Assembly (NCBI GenBank): GCA_922989275.2
Contig: OV277857.1
Coordinates: 49,391,083 to 49,455,082, forward strand
Source of the DNA: Gari tellinella
Lineage: Eukaryota > Mollusca > Bivalvia > Cardiida > Psammobiidae
Direction: 5' to 3'
Length of the DNA stretch: 64,000 nucleotides
How positions within the stretch are numbered: position 1 is the first letter of the stretch; every line of letters starts with the position of its first letter. This document shows, piece after piece, positions 1 to 9,882 of the stretch. Below the pieces are notes generated by a model. It saw only the letters and a list, made by a program, of their open reading frames with translations. It had not been told where the DNA came from and did no database searches. The position numbers and the translations under genes were made by a program.

Positions 1-1089
1 TAAAGTAAATTTATCCTCATATCTGTCAAATGCTTATTAACATGGTGCACTCACAAAATGTAGGCTATTTAAATGCAAATTAATGTTTAAAGTTAAAGAT
101 TTTCTTGCAAAGTGCTGTCTTTATAATGATTATGTTAGCTCTAATCAACTCCACATTGCCAAAGAGGCATGTGAAAGTGTTACTGATTAATGCACTAATC
201 AGTGTAGAGTCCGTATACTACATTGCTTTATGTATAAATACAAGTTTTTGTTCTGTTATATACATTCAAATTATTTGTTATCTCTGGTTTACAGTTTATA
301 GATGTTCAACTTCTTAAAAAATGTTAAAATCATACAGTTTCTTGTGCATATCACACTTCATAGGTAAAAACTGGAGAAAAAAGACATGAATGTGAAATAT
401 TATCCCATATAATTGAACCAAAAATTATTTCTTACTGAATTTTGATACTATTTTCTTAAATCCTTTGAAATGGCAATATCAAAATAGAAATTTCACTAAC
501 ACTTTATATATCTAGGAACAACTTTTTAATGGATTAAGTATGTGTGTGTAATTGGTAGAGTCCGTAGACTTTTTGAGATCTTATTTCAAAAATCTGCTAT
601 GCATCGAAAAGTAGTAAAATACCTGGCGATTTCTATTTTTTCTCATCCTTATTGATATATTTTTAAGATACTGTAAAATAAATACATCTGGCTTTCCTAT
701 ATTTGCCACAAAACTATTTGGCATGAAATACTACAGTTAAGCTGATACAAGGGTTCATGGTCGACTCGCTACATTTGTTACATTATCAATTTATAGTCAA
801 TCAAATATGTTTCATCTCTTTTGCACAACCATGTTCCATTATTCTGACCAGTTTTCAGGTATGAAATAGTAAAGTTTTTCATCAAACTATCATATTTTTG
901 ATTAACTATGTAGAGTCCGTAGACCCTTAGACCTGTCAACTTGTAGCCATGATAACTTTTTTACTAGACATGACTTTTGTACAAAATTTCGGAGAACACT
1001 CACTTAATATTTGTACTTTCACTGTAACAAAAAATATTGACAGTGCAAGAAAGTTTTTATTTTTGCAAAAGTGCAACATGTTATCCCAC
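1..1089. other. AT-rich gene-free stretch
   Basis: No exon-like or protein-like sequence is recognised; all open frames are short and low in complexity. The 10-mer TAGAGTCCGT recurs at 205, 556 and 911, that is at 351 and 355 bp spacing, with weak similarity around it. This may be an old, decayed satellite of about 353 bp. Confidence 0.4.
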
Positions 1090-2937
1090 CCTGATCTGAG
1101 CTCACCCGAAATACATAGTGAGCCATGATCAACTTACCCTTATCCTGTCGTAATATAGTCTCCTGAAATGGTTGATTATTGCATTTTTTTATGGTAAGAC
1201 TATTGCACTTGTAAATTCAAGAGACCTGTACAAGTTTCCAACAGTTTTGATACAGATCAGCCGCTTTTTTTTCGTGGCATCTTATCTGGGTTATATATAA
1301 CTGATTCAAATACCAGGTCTCAGTCGGCAGGCAAAGTGTGAATACAGTGAAGCGGAAACATGGCATACTAGGGAAAACTGGCATAATAGGGACAATTTCG
1401 CTACTTGGACTAGTTTTGTTCTTCACACTTCGTTAAAGATGCGTATTTGCTAATACACAACGCTCCCATGGTTAATTAATCAACCTGGATCCAAACTATG
1501 ATCCTACCAACAGATCTAATTTCTGAGACCAAAAAACAGACAGAAATAATTACAATTTTGATGAAATAGTCGAACAGTTTGGATTAAGACCAAAAGTCAT
1601 GTTACGCGCCTGATAAGGTTCTCTGGTACGGGGTTGAAAAGTTGATGTAACATTTTGGTTGACCAACTAGTAAGAAAAAAAATCATGCAATCAAGCAATT
1701 TATGCACGTGAAAACTTGAATTATTACTTTTGTGAATTCGACTGCTCAACGCACAATGTAAAGGTCAGAAACAAACACAGAAAGCTCCCGAAAGAGCTTT
1801 ATATACTACACTTCTGTCCTGATTTAGGCAGTGAACTGTTTTCAAACCGTGTTAGTACAACATCTGATAACGAAAACCCAAAGTGCAGACAGCTATCAGA
1901 TAGTCCATGGTAAAGCCCTCTGATCTGGGTCTACACTAGTTGCATAGGATTCCAGAACTCTTAGTAAATATGTGTTTATCCAGCATAGACAACAAACTTC
2001 CCGAAAGTTGAAAATTGGTGCCAGTCCGAATTTGAAAAACATGCTGAAAGAAGAAGACTGAGACAAGTGCCCCCTATACATGTAAAGTGTTTGTAAGTAT
2101 GTTTTCTACCTAGCACAGCTGTCCCGACCGTGAAACTTCTTGTAACCAGATTCAAAAGTAAATAAAAATCTCTTATATGCCATATTATGGAGATTGCAAA
2201 TATTTAATGGGCCCGTCACACCATAACGTTCTGGCCAGCGTTCTCTGACGATTGAGGAAACGTTGATAGTCGCCCAAGGTCGCTGGGATAGCGCCAGAAG
2301 AACGTTGTGTGAACGCTAGTAAACGCTGGTAAACGTCGGTGATCGTCGGTAATCGTCGGAGAACGCTGGTCCGAAAAAAAAAGTTTTGAACATGCACAAA
2401 AGTTTTCTCTGAGACCAGCGTTCTTCTAACGTTTAGTGTTAAACGCTGGAGATCGTTTAAGAACGTTCGTTGAACGTTTTACTAACGTTCACCGATCGTT
2501 GCACGCGTTCGGCTATCGTTAGTCAGTCGTTACTCTAGCGTTACGTGGTTATTACTTATCGTTTGCTTTGCAGTGAACGACTCACTGGCGACCTGTCAAC
2601 GACCGGTGAACGGTCCCCTAGCGTTCGCAGTGTGTGACTAAAGTCAAAGGAACGTCCTTTTGCGTCCGTTTTGCGTTATTCGAACGTTTTCCGAACGTCC
2701 ATGTATATGGGTAAATAAACTAATGTTTTTTAAGCAAGGTTCTTTTGAATTTTGACTACCGTAGAGAACACCTACTATGGAGGATCCAGAAAGACTAAGG
2801 ATGCTATATGTGCTTGTTATATAGTCCAGCATGAAGTACATGTAGATGTATTGGACTTGAACATAGCTGAACACATTGAGGGATTGCCCGCAGAGAAAAA
2901 GACCCTGACGAAGACGACAGTGCTGGAATAAATCATG

Positions 2938-3540
2938 GTCTGTACAACCAACTTAAGGTTGAAGTTCGCCAGGAAGATCTCAGTACCTTCACCAACTTCA
3001 CTCGCATGCCACCGGAAATGTTTGATGAAATCCTTGGACGTGTCAGGGACAGATTGACAAAACGGCACACCGTCTCCGTTCTCACAGTGAAGTGTGCCGG
3101 GCTATCATTGATAAGTATCTGCCTGAGGTAATGACTCCTCCAAGCACTCATGTGGCCCGTTTTATAAAACTTCATACGACAAATGTTGTCGATATGCAGA
3201 TTATAAAAGTCTCCATTATTATTTATTATTCTATCTAATCCTGTCTTGTGACATCATTTAGGAATCGTGTTGAAAAGACAATTTCAAACAGATGTCGCAA
3301 GACATGATTAGATAGAGACAACAGAATGTAAATGTATTTTAAAGTTTTGACTTACGACATGTTTTGTCGTACGAAGTTTTATGAAACGGGCCCTTGAAGC
3401 CTGGCGTGAGATTGCCAACCAGTTCATGACAAGGTGGAACGTCCCTCGTTGTGAAGGTGCCACTCATTAAGGACGAAAAGGGCTTTTTAGACAGACTGCT
3501 GCTGAAAGGAAAAACAGAAGTAACGGAGACTGCTTTATGT
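2938..3540 (+). pseudogene. Harbinger transposase (DDE nuclease) remnant
   Basis: Translation gives NQLKVEVRQEDLSTFTNFTR followed by MPPEMFDEILGRVRDRLTK. This matches the conserved N-terminal block of PIF/Harbinger nucleases (L-R-x-D-P-x-x-F-x-N-F-x-R-M, then F-D-x-L-L). After a frame change and an apparent deletion of some tens of codons comes SEVCRAIIDKYLPEVMTPPS, the usual block before the first catalytic Asp. A MITE (3154-3392) splits the gene here. Beyond it the frame resumes as LEAWREIANQFMTRWNVPRC, then meets a stop. The catalytic GALDGKH region is degenerate. This is a fossil with no function. Confidence 0.75.
3154..3392. mobile_element. MITE with GGCCCGTTTTATAAA termini inside the transposase
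   Basis: The left end GGCCCGTTTTATAAAACTTC is mirrored by a right end finishing GAAGTTTTATGAAACGGGCC, about 239 bp in all and without coding capacity. The inner part is also partly palindromic (TCTATCTAATCCTGTCTTG versus CAAGACATGATTAGATAGA). It interrupts the Harbinger reading frame between two conserved blocks, so it is younger than that element. A short GCCC-like flank may be the target duplication. Confidence 0.75.
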
Positions 3541-3727
3541 ATTACTTATACCCCCACACAATTATGCTGCCACCAACCATAAAGACCAACAGTGACGTAT
3601 GTTTAGAGATATTTTACCATAGATCTACATAGATCTTCATTACAATGAAAGTATATGATGGTTGAAAAAAAATTAGAAATAAGGTACATTGTAATTATAG
3701 AATCCTTAATATGTTTTAGCAAAATTA

Positions 3728-3840
3728 AACAGTATTAGGTTGATGCGAGATTCGAACACACGCCAGATAAAATTTCCCCGATCATATACCGGTACTTGCT
3801 TATGGCCCTACGACCTATCCATTACGCTATGTTTTCTGAT
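3728..3840 (-). repeat. tRNA-derived SINE head or tRNA pseudogene
   Basis: On the - strand there is an A-box-like AGCGTAATGGATAGG and, about 55 bp later, a B-box GTGTTCGAATCTC, the spacing of a tRNA-type RNA polymerase III promoter. No clean cloverleaf can be folded by eye, so a SINE head or a decayed tRNA is more likely than a working tRNA gene. Confidence 0.4.
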
Positions 3841-4039
3841 AACTAATTCGCTCATTGTTTATGCTATAACTTAACCTTTTCTTTAAAAGAATGAGACGAA
3901 GATATCTGAAATGCTGTTATTCCTTAAAAATGGACTCGGCGACTCTGTGACACGTCAGATCTAGTTGTTTGACTATAAGTATAAAAATTCCATTATTGTT
4001 AAAGTCAGGGCGATTTCTTGAAGTATTTTCCAAAATTTC

Positions 4040-4356
4040 AACGTAAATACATGCATTGTGAACGTGTCTCTGATTGACTTTAACCAGGTCCACAAGTGGT
4101 CCATGCTCATCTCCAGTTCAGTTGCCTTTCCCTCGAGTATTCATTGCCTCTTTGCCTTGTTCCTGTTATCTGTCTTCTGCGTGTTCCACAGCAGTTCGTT
4201 TTCGCGGAATAACTCGACCAGACTATCTTCTTCCACCGCCCGGTCCACGATTTTACAATCATTTCTCTGCTTCTTCCCTCTCTTTGCAATGGTCGGACCG
4301 TCATCATTGGGGGTTTCAGGGTGTTTAGGGTCTTCAGGGGGTGTCACATGGTCCAT
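4040..4356 (-). pseudogene. MADF-domain (Harbinger accessory protein) remnant
   Basis: The - strand reads EEDSLVELFRENELLWNTQK followed by KTDNRNKAKRQ. After one in-frame stop, residues like LEGKATELEMSMDHLWTWLK continue. The pattern (acidic start, L-x-x-x-x-E-x-x-L-W-N, basic stretch, then W-x-x-L/W-K-S-I-R) is that of a MADF domain, the DNA-binding part of the second protein of many Harbinger transposons. It lies between the transposon ends and opposite to the transposase. It is broken and probably not expressed. The open frame on the opposite strand here is only its shadow. Confidence 0.6.
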
Positions 4357-5516
4357 TACTTCTCAGAAGTGCTCTTCCTCATGGTGTTCTTCTTCGTCAG
4401 AAGACATTGCTAGTGGAAGAAGCTTCTCCTTACCTGCAGCACTAGTAGCAAAAGTCACCTTCCCACCCTTTTTGCGTCATGGCGGCATGATGCTGTCTGT
4501 TCAATCTCACAAGATCAACTGAATTCACTATGAAATTCCCAGCGTTCGACCGTAAAAATCACACACCAGCAAGACGTTATTCTGTCGTTAGTCACACGTT
4601 TGTCACACGTTAGTCGAACGCTCAATACGCTCGTCTAACGATGGCAAATCGTTCGTCGCGCGCCAGTGGCACGTTAGCACACGCTAATGGTTTTTGGGGG
4701 TATCTTACTTGGTCGCTGTTACACGCTTCTCATGCGTTAGAAACACGCTAGTCATGCGTTAGGCACACGTTAATCAAACGCCAGAAGTGTCATCTTCATT
4801 TTAGAACGCTCGAAAATTGAACGATTGAAACGCTCAGAGAACGTTAGCCAGAACGTTATGGTGTGACGGGCCCATGATGAAAATTGTAATTATTTTTGTC
4901 CGTTAGTCTAGTAATATATATATAGATCTAATTGTAAAACTTTCTTACATGGAGATATCAATAGTTTGGATCAAGGTTGATAAATAAATCTTGGACGCGT
5001 GAGTAAGTAAGTAAATTTATACACATCTTTTTAAAAAAAAAAGGGTGTGATTAACAAAAACAAGTAGCGATTTTCCGATATTATGCCATTTTCCGCTCCA
5101 CTCTAGTATTTACCTGCCGACTGCGACCTGACTGGTAAATCAGTTAAAACCCGGATTCCACGTAAATCAGCGACTGATCTAAATCTAAACTAATGGACAC
5201 TTGTAATTTGTATAGGTCTGTTCAATTTATAAATGCATTTTTCTTACTTTAACTAATTTAGTTAAAGTAAGAAGTCACTTTCAAAGCAGACGACATTACG
5301 ACAGAATAAGGGTTAATTCATCTTACTCTAGATAGCTCACTATATTTCGTACGGTTGACTGACAACACTAATTTTCTAGATATTTTTATGACTGTGCCGA
5401 CGGGAATCATGTAAACATTGCATATTACAAATAAAAAGCATGAAACTGTGCATATTTCTCTCTTATAATTCAATTTTTACATAAAAGAAAGACACACATT
5501 CTTTAAGAAATAAAAG

Positions 5517-5612
5517 TTCCGTACTCCTAGCCAAACCCCATCACCCCAGGCTAGCAGTACGGGTCCGTACTCCTAGACTCGCAGTCTAGGGGTACGGGTC
5601 CGTACTCCTAGC
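5517..5612. repeat. Short tandem array with TCCGTACTCCTAG units
   Basis: TCCGTACTCCTAG occurs three times, each followed by a partly palindromic segment ending in a GTACGGG-type sequence (for example CTAGACTCGCAGTCTAG). The copies are 40-50 bp apart. No coding capacity. Confidence 0.55.
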
Positions 5613-5989
5613 CACTGCCTTATAAAAAAGCCTATAGACAAACCATTTTTCATCCGATTTTTACAGTCAAAATCTTAAAAAAAAAGCAGACATCTGTATC
5701 TTTAAACTGTATAAACACCATGAATTCATATTATTTTAAACCAGAGCAGTCGCGAGTTATATATTAGCCTATTTAAAGCTAATAATGCAGACCGGACACG
5801 ATTATTGCAGTAGAAAGAGGATGGACAGTTTTCTAGTAACAAAGAACTGATGAAATAATTTTTCTTCAGTTTTGACACGAATGAAGAACTGTCACCATGC
5901 TCGAAGCAGTCACCTGTCGAAAAGAGCGAGATATAATAATTCATCTTAATGAACTGGAACTTGATATAAAGATAAACGTTCACTTATGC

Positions 5990-6219
5990 TTTTTAACCTT
6001 TTTCGACTTTAATTTATTTCTCCAATGAAGAAAATAGTTCCAATTCATAGTTACGAATATGTATGAAATGAAATAGTTTCTATAATTTAGCAGATGGAAG
6101 CTAAAGGTCTAAAAGTAAAGCAGAATGTGCATTAATGCACATTCTGCTTTACTTTCAACCTGCTTTAAGTGGTAACCTATTTTAAAAAACTAGAAACAGG
6201 TTAAGGGGTAATGGGTTAA
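5990..6219. repeat. Palindrome-core MITE (TTAACCCATTACC family)
   Basis: The centre is a long hairpin: AAAGTAAAGCAGAATGTGCA meets its complement with almost no loop (about 6113-6160). The flanks carry family hallmarks (TTTATTTCTCC, GAAAATAGTTCC, AACAGG...GGGGTAATGGGTTAA). The family has about 16 full or partial copies in this window. The end GGTAATGGGTTAA pairs with TTAACCCATTACC at the other end in better-kept copies. Confidence 0.7.
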
Positions 6220-6326
6220 TTCTAACACAAACATGCAGCCTTAAATTGTAATTAAATTACTATGCATCTCAACTCCTACACGTGCTTGATTGCAATTGAT
6301 AAAACACTGGTATTCATTTTTTTTAC

Positions 6327-6585
6327 TTAACCCATTACCCTATAAATACACCTTTTTACGCTTTTATTTATTTCTCCACTGAAGAAAATAGTTTCATATT
6401 ATACATTATATGAATAAGTATATTGAGAAATATTTTCTTTTCTCTTGCAGATGTTGACTTAAAGCAGATTGAAAGTAAAGCAAAATGTGCCCTAAGCCCT
6501 AAAGCATTCTGCTTTACTTTCAACCTGCTTTAAGTAGTCACCAGTCTTCAAAACTAAAAACAGGCTATGGGGTAAAGGATTAATC
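6327..6585. repeat. Palindrome-core MITE (TTAACCCATTACC family)
   Basis: Both ends are visible: TTAACCCATTACCC on the left and GGGGTAAAGGATTAA on the right, with the GAAAGTAAAGCA-type hairpin in the middle (about 6470-6522). About 259 bp, non-coding. Confidence 0.75.
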
Positions 6586-6874
6586 AAGGTATTATAGATA
6601 TGACTGTACCACAAACTGTCAATGCAAAACAACCATAAAAGTACATTTAAGATGAAAAGAATTCTCCTAAAACATTGATAATTTAAATTAACATTGAATT
6701 GAAAGTGTAAGTGATCAGGGATATATTTTGCCTTCAATACTGGCCCTGCACATGTATGGGATGCACTTATTTGAAAGGACATATAAAACAAAGATATACA
6801 TGTATAGCGAATAATTAATTTTTATTTCTTATAAACATTTCATTTTCATGTTCAGAGTAAGCATCTAACAACAC

Positions 6875-7050
6875 AGGGTTCCAGATAAGGGGGTGTAATG
6901 TGATCAAATCCAACATTTTCAAGCTAATGCTGCAAAAAATCCTATGGCGTTACTACTCATTAGAACCGTCTCTTCGAGACAAATCTGAGTAGTGACACCA
7001 TAGGGTTTGGTGCAGAAATGAAGATTTTAGTTTTTGTAAACAGGTTTTCT
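6875..7050. mobile_element. hAT-type MITE, CAGGGYTCCAGATAA family, decayed right end
   Basis: It starts CAGGGTTCCAGATAAGG and carries the family interior: AAATCCAACATTTTC, a central inverted pair around ACTACTCATTAGAA / TGAGTAGTGACACC, and AAGATTTTAGTTTTTG. The right terminus expected (CTTATCTGGAGCCCTG) is lost. Compare the intact copy at 35461-35652. Confidence 0.6.
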
Positions 7051-7077
7051 CAGCATTTGGTGAATGCATGTTTCCTT

Positions 7078-7225
7078 TAACCCATTACCTTTTTCTTTTT
7101 TTGAAAATTGGTTATTCCTTACAGCAGATTGAAAGTAAAGCAGAATGCTCCTTAAGGCATATTCTGCTTTACTTTCAGTCTGTTTTAAGCTACCATCTGC
7201 TAGGGTGTAGAAAATATTTCTTGTG
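7078..7225. repeat. Palindrome-core MITE, partial
   Basis: It begins TTAACCCATTACC and has the hairpin GAAAGTAAAGCAGAATGCTC / complement at about 7130-7180. The right side fades after AGCTACCATCTGCTAGG. Confidence 0.6.
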
Positions 7226-8114
7226 AGACATAAAGCGGCCTGTCAATAAAAGAGTATCAATGACTGAAAAGTTATTGCATTTCCGAGCTTGTAGTCTTCA
7301 GTCGCTTGTTAGAGTCTAAGTCTAAAGTGATTACACTTAGACCAGTGTTTTATGATGGTGATTGACTGATTGCATAATCTTACATCATCGGAGGGTGACT
7401 TCCTGTCTTAGCCCCCAAAACCATATGTCCCCTTCCCTCAGAGGAGATTTCCAATAAACAATATCTCCTGTCACCACTAATTGGACGGTAAAAGGGATTA
7501 AAATGCCTGCTAGCCTTTAGAAGATGTATACAACTAGACGTTTGAACTGGTCTTCAGTAGATATAAGTATGAGGGCATTTCCTCCCTCCAATGGACAATT
7601 CTTGTTTTGAGTTTAGTCAAGTCCATTTTGACTTTTGGGATTGATTTTTACAATATATGTCAAAATAACATCCGTGCCTCGGTCGTTTCTTTGGGGGCAT
7701 GACTGCCGGTACTGATTGACCACCACTTCACATTAGTAGAGAAACCTATATAAGTAAAAAACATATTAGACATAACACTTGGCATGATGAAAATAATGAT
7801 CAATAAACTAGTTTTTTTATTTAAATTCTTTACCATTTTAAAAAAGTAGGACACATAAAAATAGATGATTTTCATATCAGATTTGGGAGACTAATATAAA
7901 AAGAAACCACATTATAGGTGTTATATTTGTAAAAATAGGATATTTTCATAACAAGCAAACCTTTTTCAGTGAAAATAATACAAAATCTGATGATTTTGAA
8001 TGAATTTGAGACAACGATTAGACAACACATAACAGATTTCAAAATGTCTGCAAATCTCGAAAATTGAAAAAAAAGTACTACATTCAAAACATGAAAAAGA
8101 TAAGAAATATCCAT

Positions 8115-8425
8115 TCAATCCTCACCAAAATTAAAAAAAAAAGCATCAACATGTTCTTATTACAAAAAAACCGTTCTGAAGTAAATATCACAAATAGGCT
8201 TCAGTTCTATAAAATGGGTGCTACCTCACCCTACACATTCAAGAATTTTACAACACACAAAAAAATCGGATCGTCGTTTTCACGCGTTAAACTCACCAAG
8301 AAAGACACAACCAATCCTCACCAAATTTAAAAAAAAAAAAAGCATCAGTATCTTTTTAAGTATTTGTATTAATTTCAATAAAAATGGACAACAAGAAATA
8401 CCTTTCTATAAAATGGGGTGGCATT
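8115..8425. repeat. Two diverged copies of a segment of about 110 bp
   Basis: AATCCTCACCAAAATT-oligo(A)-AGCATCA at 8117 recurs at 8310, and TTCTATAAAATGGG at 8206 recurs at 8404. This is an imperfect direct repeat at about 195 bp spacing. The open frames here come from the A-rich repeat. Confidence 0.5.
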
Positions 8426-8814
8426 ATGTATACAAATAGAAATCCGCCATTTTGTCCCGCTCGATGCAAACAACGGTTTTCTGACCATATAATTTCCTTC
8501 CCCTTTAACCGGTGAAAACAGCGCGTATACTTATATAAACGACACAGATGAAAAAAGGGGTACTTACCGAATCCGATAGCATAAATATTTTAAATATTTA
8601 GTGCCTTTAAACACGTCTATTTAATTAAAATTTGCAGTCGATTTTCGCATACAGAAATAGCGCTTCAGTCTCGTTTTTCGGGCGGCGAGCTGATCGGCAG
8701 CTGTCAGGTCTGCATTATTTGCTTAGGCTCATATATAACTCACGACTGCTCTGGTTTAAAATAACATGAATTCATGGTTTTTATACAGTCTAAAGATACA
8801 GATTTCTGCTTTTT

Positions 8815-9453
8815 TATGGCCCCGGCATCGATAGATGCGGAGGCATATAGTAATTGTCCTGTCCGTCCGTCCGTGTGTCCGTAACAAGGTTAAGTAGAAT
8901 TTACTGTTTCTTCTAGCATCAACACTGCTCACCCAAATGCTTGGATACTTATACAGTTATTGCCTTGGACCATTACATATCCACCAATATCACCAAACTT
9001 TGATTTTGACCTTGACCTTGACCTAATTTGGACTTAGAATATTTTAAATAGGCTATTTCTGGGTTAACTAGATTTTACCGTTTCATCTAGCATCAACACA
9101 TCTGACTACAATGTTTTGATACTTATACAGTTGTTGCCTTTGACCATTCCCTGTCCACCAATATCACCAAACTTTGATTTTGACCTTGACCTTGACCTAA
9201 TTTTAACTTAGAATATTTTAAATGGGCTCTTTCTCGGTTAACTAGATTTTACCGTTTCGTCTAGCATCAACACTGTTTACTACAATGCTTTCATACTTAT
9301 ACAGTTATTGCCTTGGACCATTACCAACTCTCCAATAATACCCAAGCTTAGTTTGACCTTTACCTTGACCTAATTTTGACTTAGAAATAATTCAGAATAT
9401 ATTGTCAAGGATGCCACTGGGGGCATAAGCGTTTATTGAACGCGCAGTCTTGT
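8815..9453 (+). mobile_element. Helentron-like non-autonomous element, family D
   Basis: The 5' end is TATGGCCCCGGCATCGATAG with hairpin CATCGATAGATG, followed by a (TCCG)n microsatellite. The core has three tandem units of about 160-175 bp (TACTTATACAGTTATTGCCT, TTTGACCTTGACCTTGACC). The 3' end is a small hairpin GCGTTTATTGAACGC followed by CTTGT. It sits in the right arm of the 5620-9513 element. The uninterrupted left arm shows that it entered between two T residues without an obvious target duplication. Non-coding. Confidence 0.75.
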
Positions 9454-9882
9454 TTTAAGACATTGACTGTAAAAATCGGATGAAAAATGATTTGTCTATA
9501 GGCTTTTTTATAACGGTAGGTAACCCTTTCTTGTGCGAGAATCTGCGGTCAAATGCCTGCTGGTTCATTAGGTTTATACTCTTTAACCTGTCGTTAACAA
9601 TTACTCACTCAATATAGAACATTATTATTTTCACAAATAAAAGCTGAATATCTTAGCTCTCATTTGAGCCCTATATTTCAGAAATCGGAGGAAAATTAAA
9701 GTTTAAACGGAATTTTAATTAACAATAGGTAGCCGTCCCAGGCGAATGCGCGTGATTTAGACGTGTTTATCGATCGATTAACCGCGAGTCGGCGGACAGG
9801 TATCGATCGGTGAATAAACGACAGCATTATTGGGGAATTTCATCGTTTCAGATCCGGTTATTATTCATTCGTGGTTTTATAA

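Larger units (their letters stand above)
2209..4873. mobile_element. PIF/Harbinger-like DNA transposon, degenerate
   Basis: The ends are inverted: GGGCCCGTCACACCATAACG at 2209 and its complement finishing at 4873, with the match continuing into GTTCTGGC. Next to both ends (about 2219-2690 and 4540-4860) are dense arrays of AACGYT/AGCGTT-type motifs, probable transposase-binding repeats. Two remnant genes lie inside: a Harbinger-type nuclease on + (2938-3154, 3393-3540) and a MADF-like protein on - (about 4040-4356). This two-gene layout is known for Harbinger elements. The 3-bp target duplication expected for the superfamily is not evident. The transposase is broken by a stop, an internal deletion and a nested MITE, so the element is inactive. 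Confidence 0.75.
1090..5355. repeat. Fold-back pair: inverted arms enclosing a Harbinger element
   Basis: The left arm (about 1090-1540) reappears inverted and diverged at about 4925-5355. Shared landmarks are the segments around CATAGTGAGC / GCTCACTATA, the CTTATCCTGTCGTAATA / GACAGAATAAGG segments, the AGTCGGCAGG / CCTGCCGACT segments, and GGATCCAAACTATGATC / ATCAATAGTTTGGATC. Arms of more than 400 bp suggest an old TIR or fold-back element into which the Harbinger element (2209-4873) inserted later. No coding sequence is seen in the arms, and exact ends and target duplication could not be fixed. Confidence 0.55.
5620..9513. mobile_element. Large TIR element with about 174-bp arms
   Basis: The left arm (5620-5793) starts TTATAAAAAAGCCTATAGAC. 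Its inverted copy runs from 8707 to 9513 and is interrupted by a 639-bp Helentron-like insert (8815-9453). Inner landmarks match over the whole arm, including CATGAATTCAT and GAGCAGTCGYGAGTTATATA. The interior (5794-8706) has no recognisable transposase. It holds three copies of the TTAACCCATTACC MITE, a hAT-type MITE and two diverged copies of a segment of about 110 bp. A non-autonomous element is most likely; its superfamily is not known. Confidence 0.65.

Noticed and set aside
4058..4522. 154-residue + strand frame, Ser-rich
   Set aside because: Shadow of the MADF-like frame on the opposite strand, which has the domain pattern.
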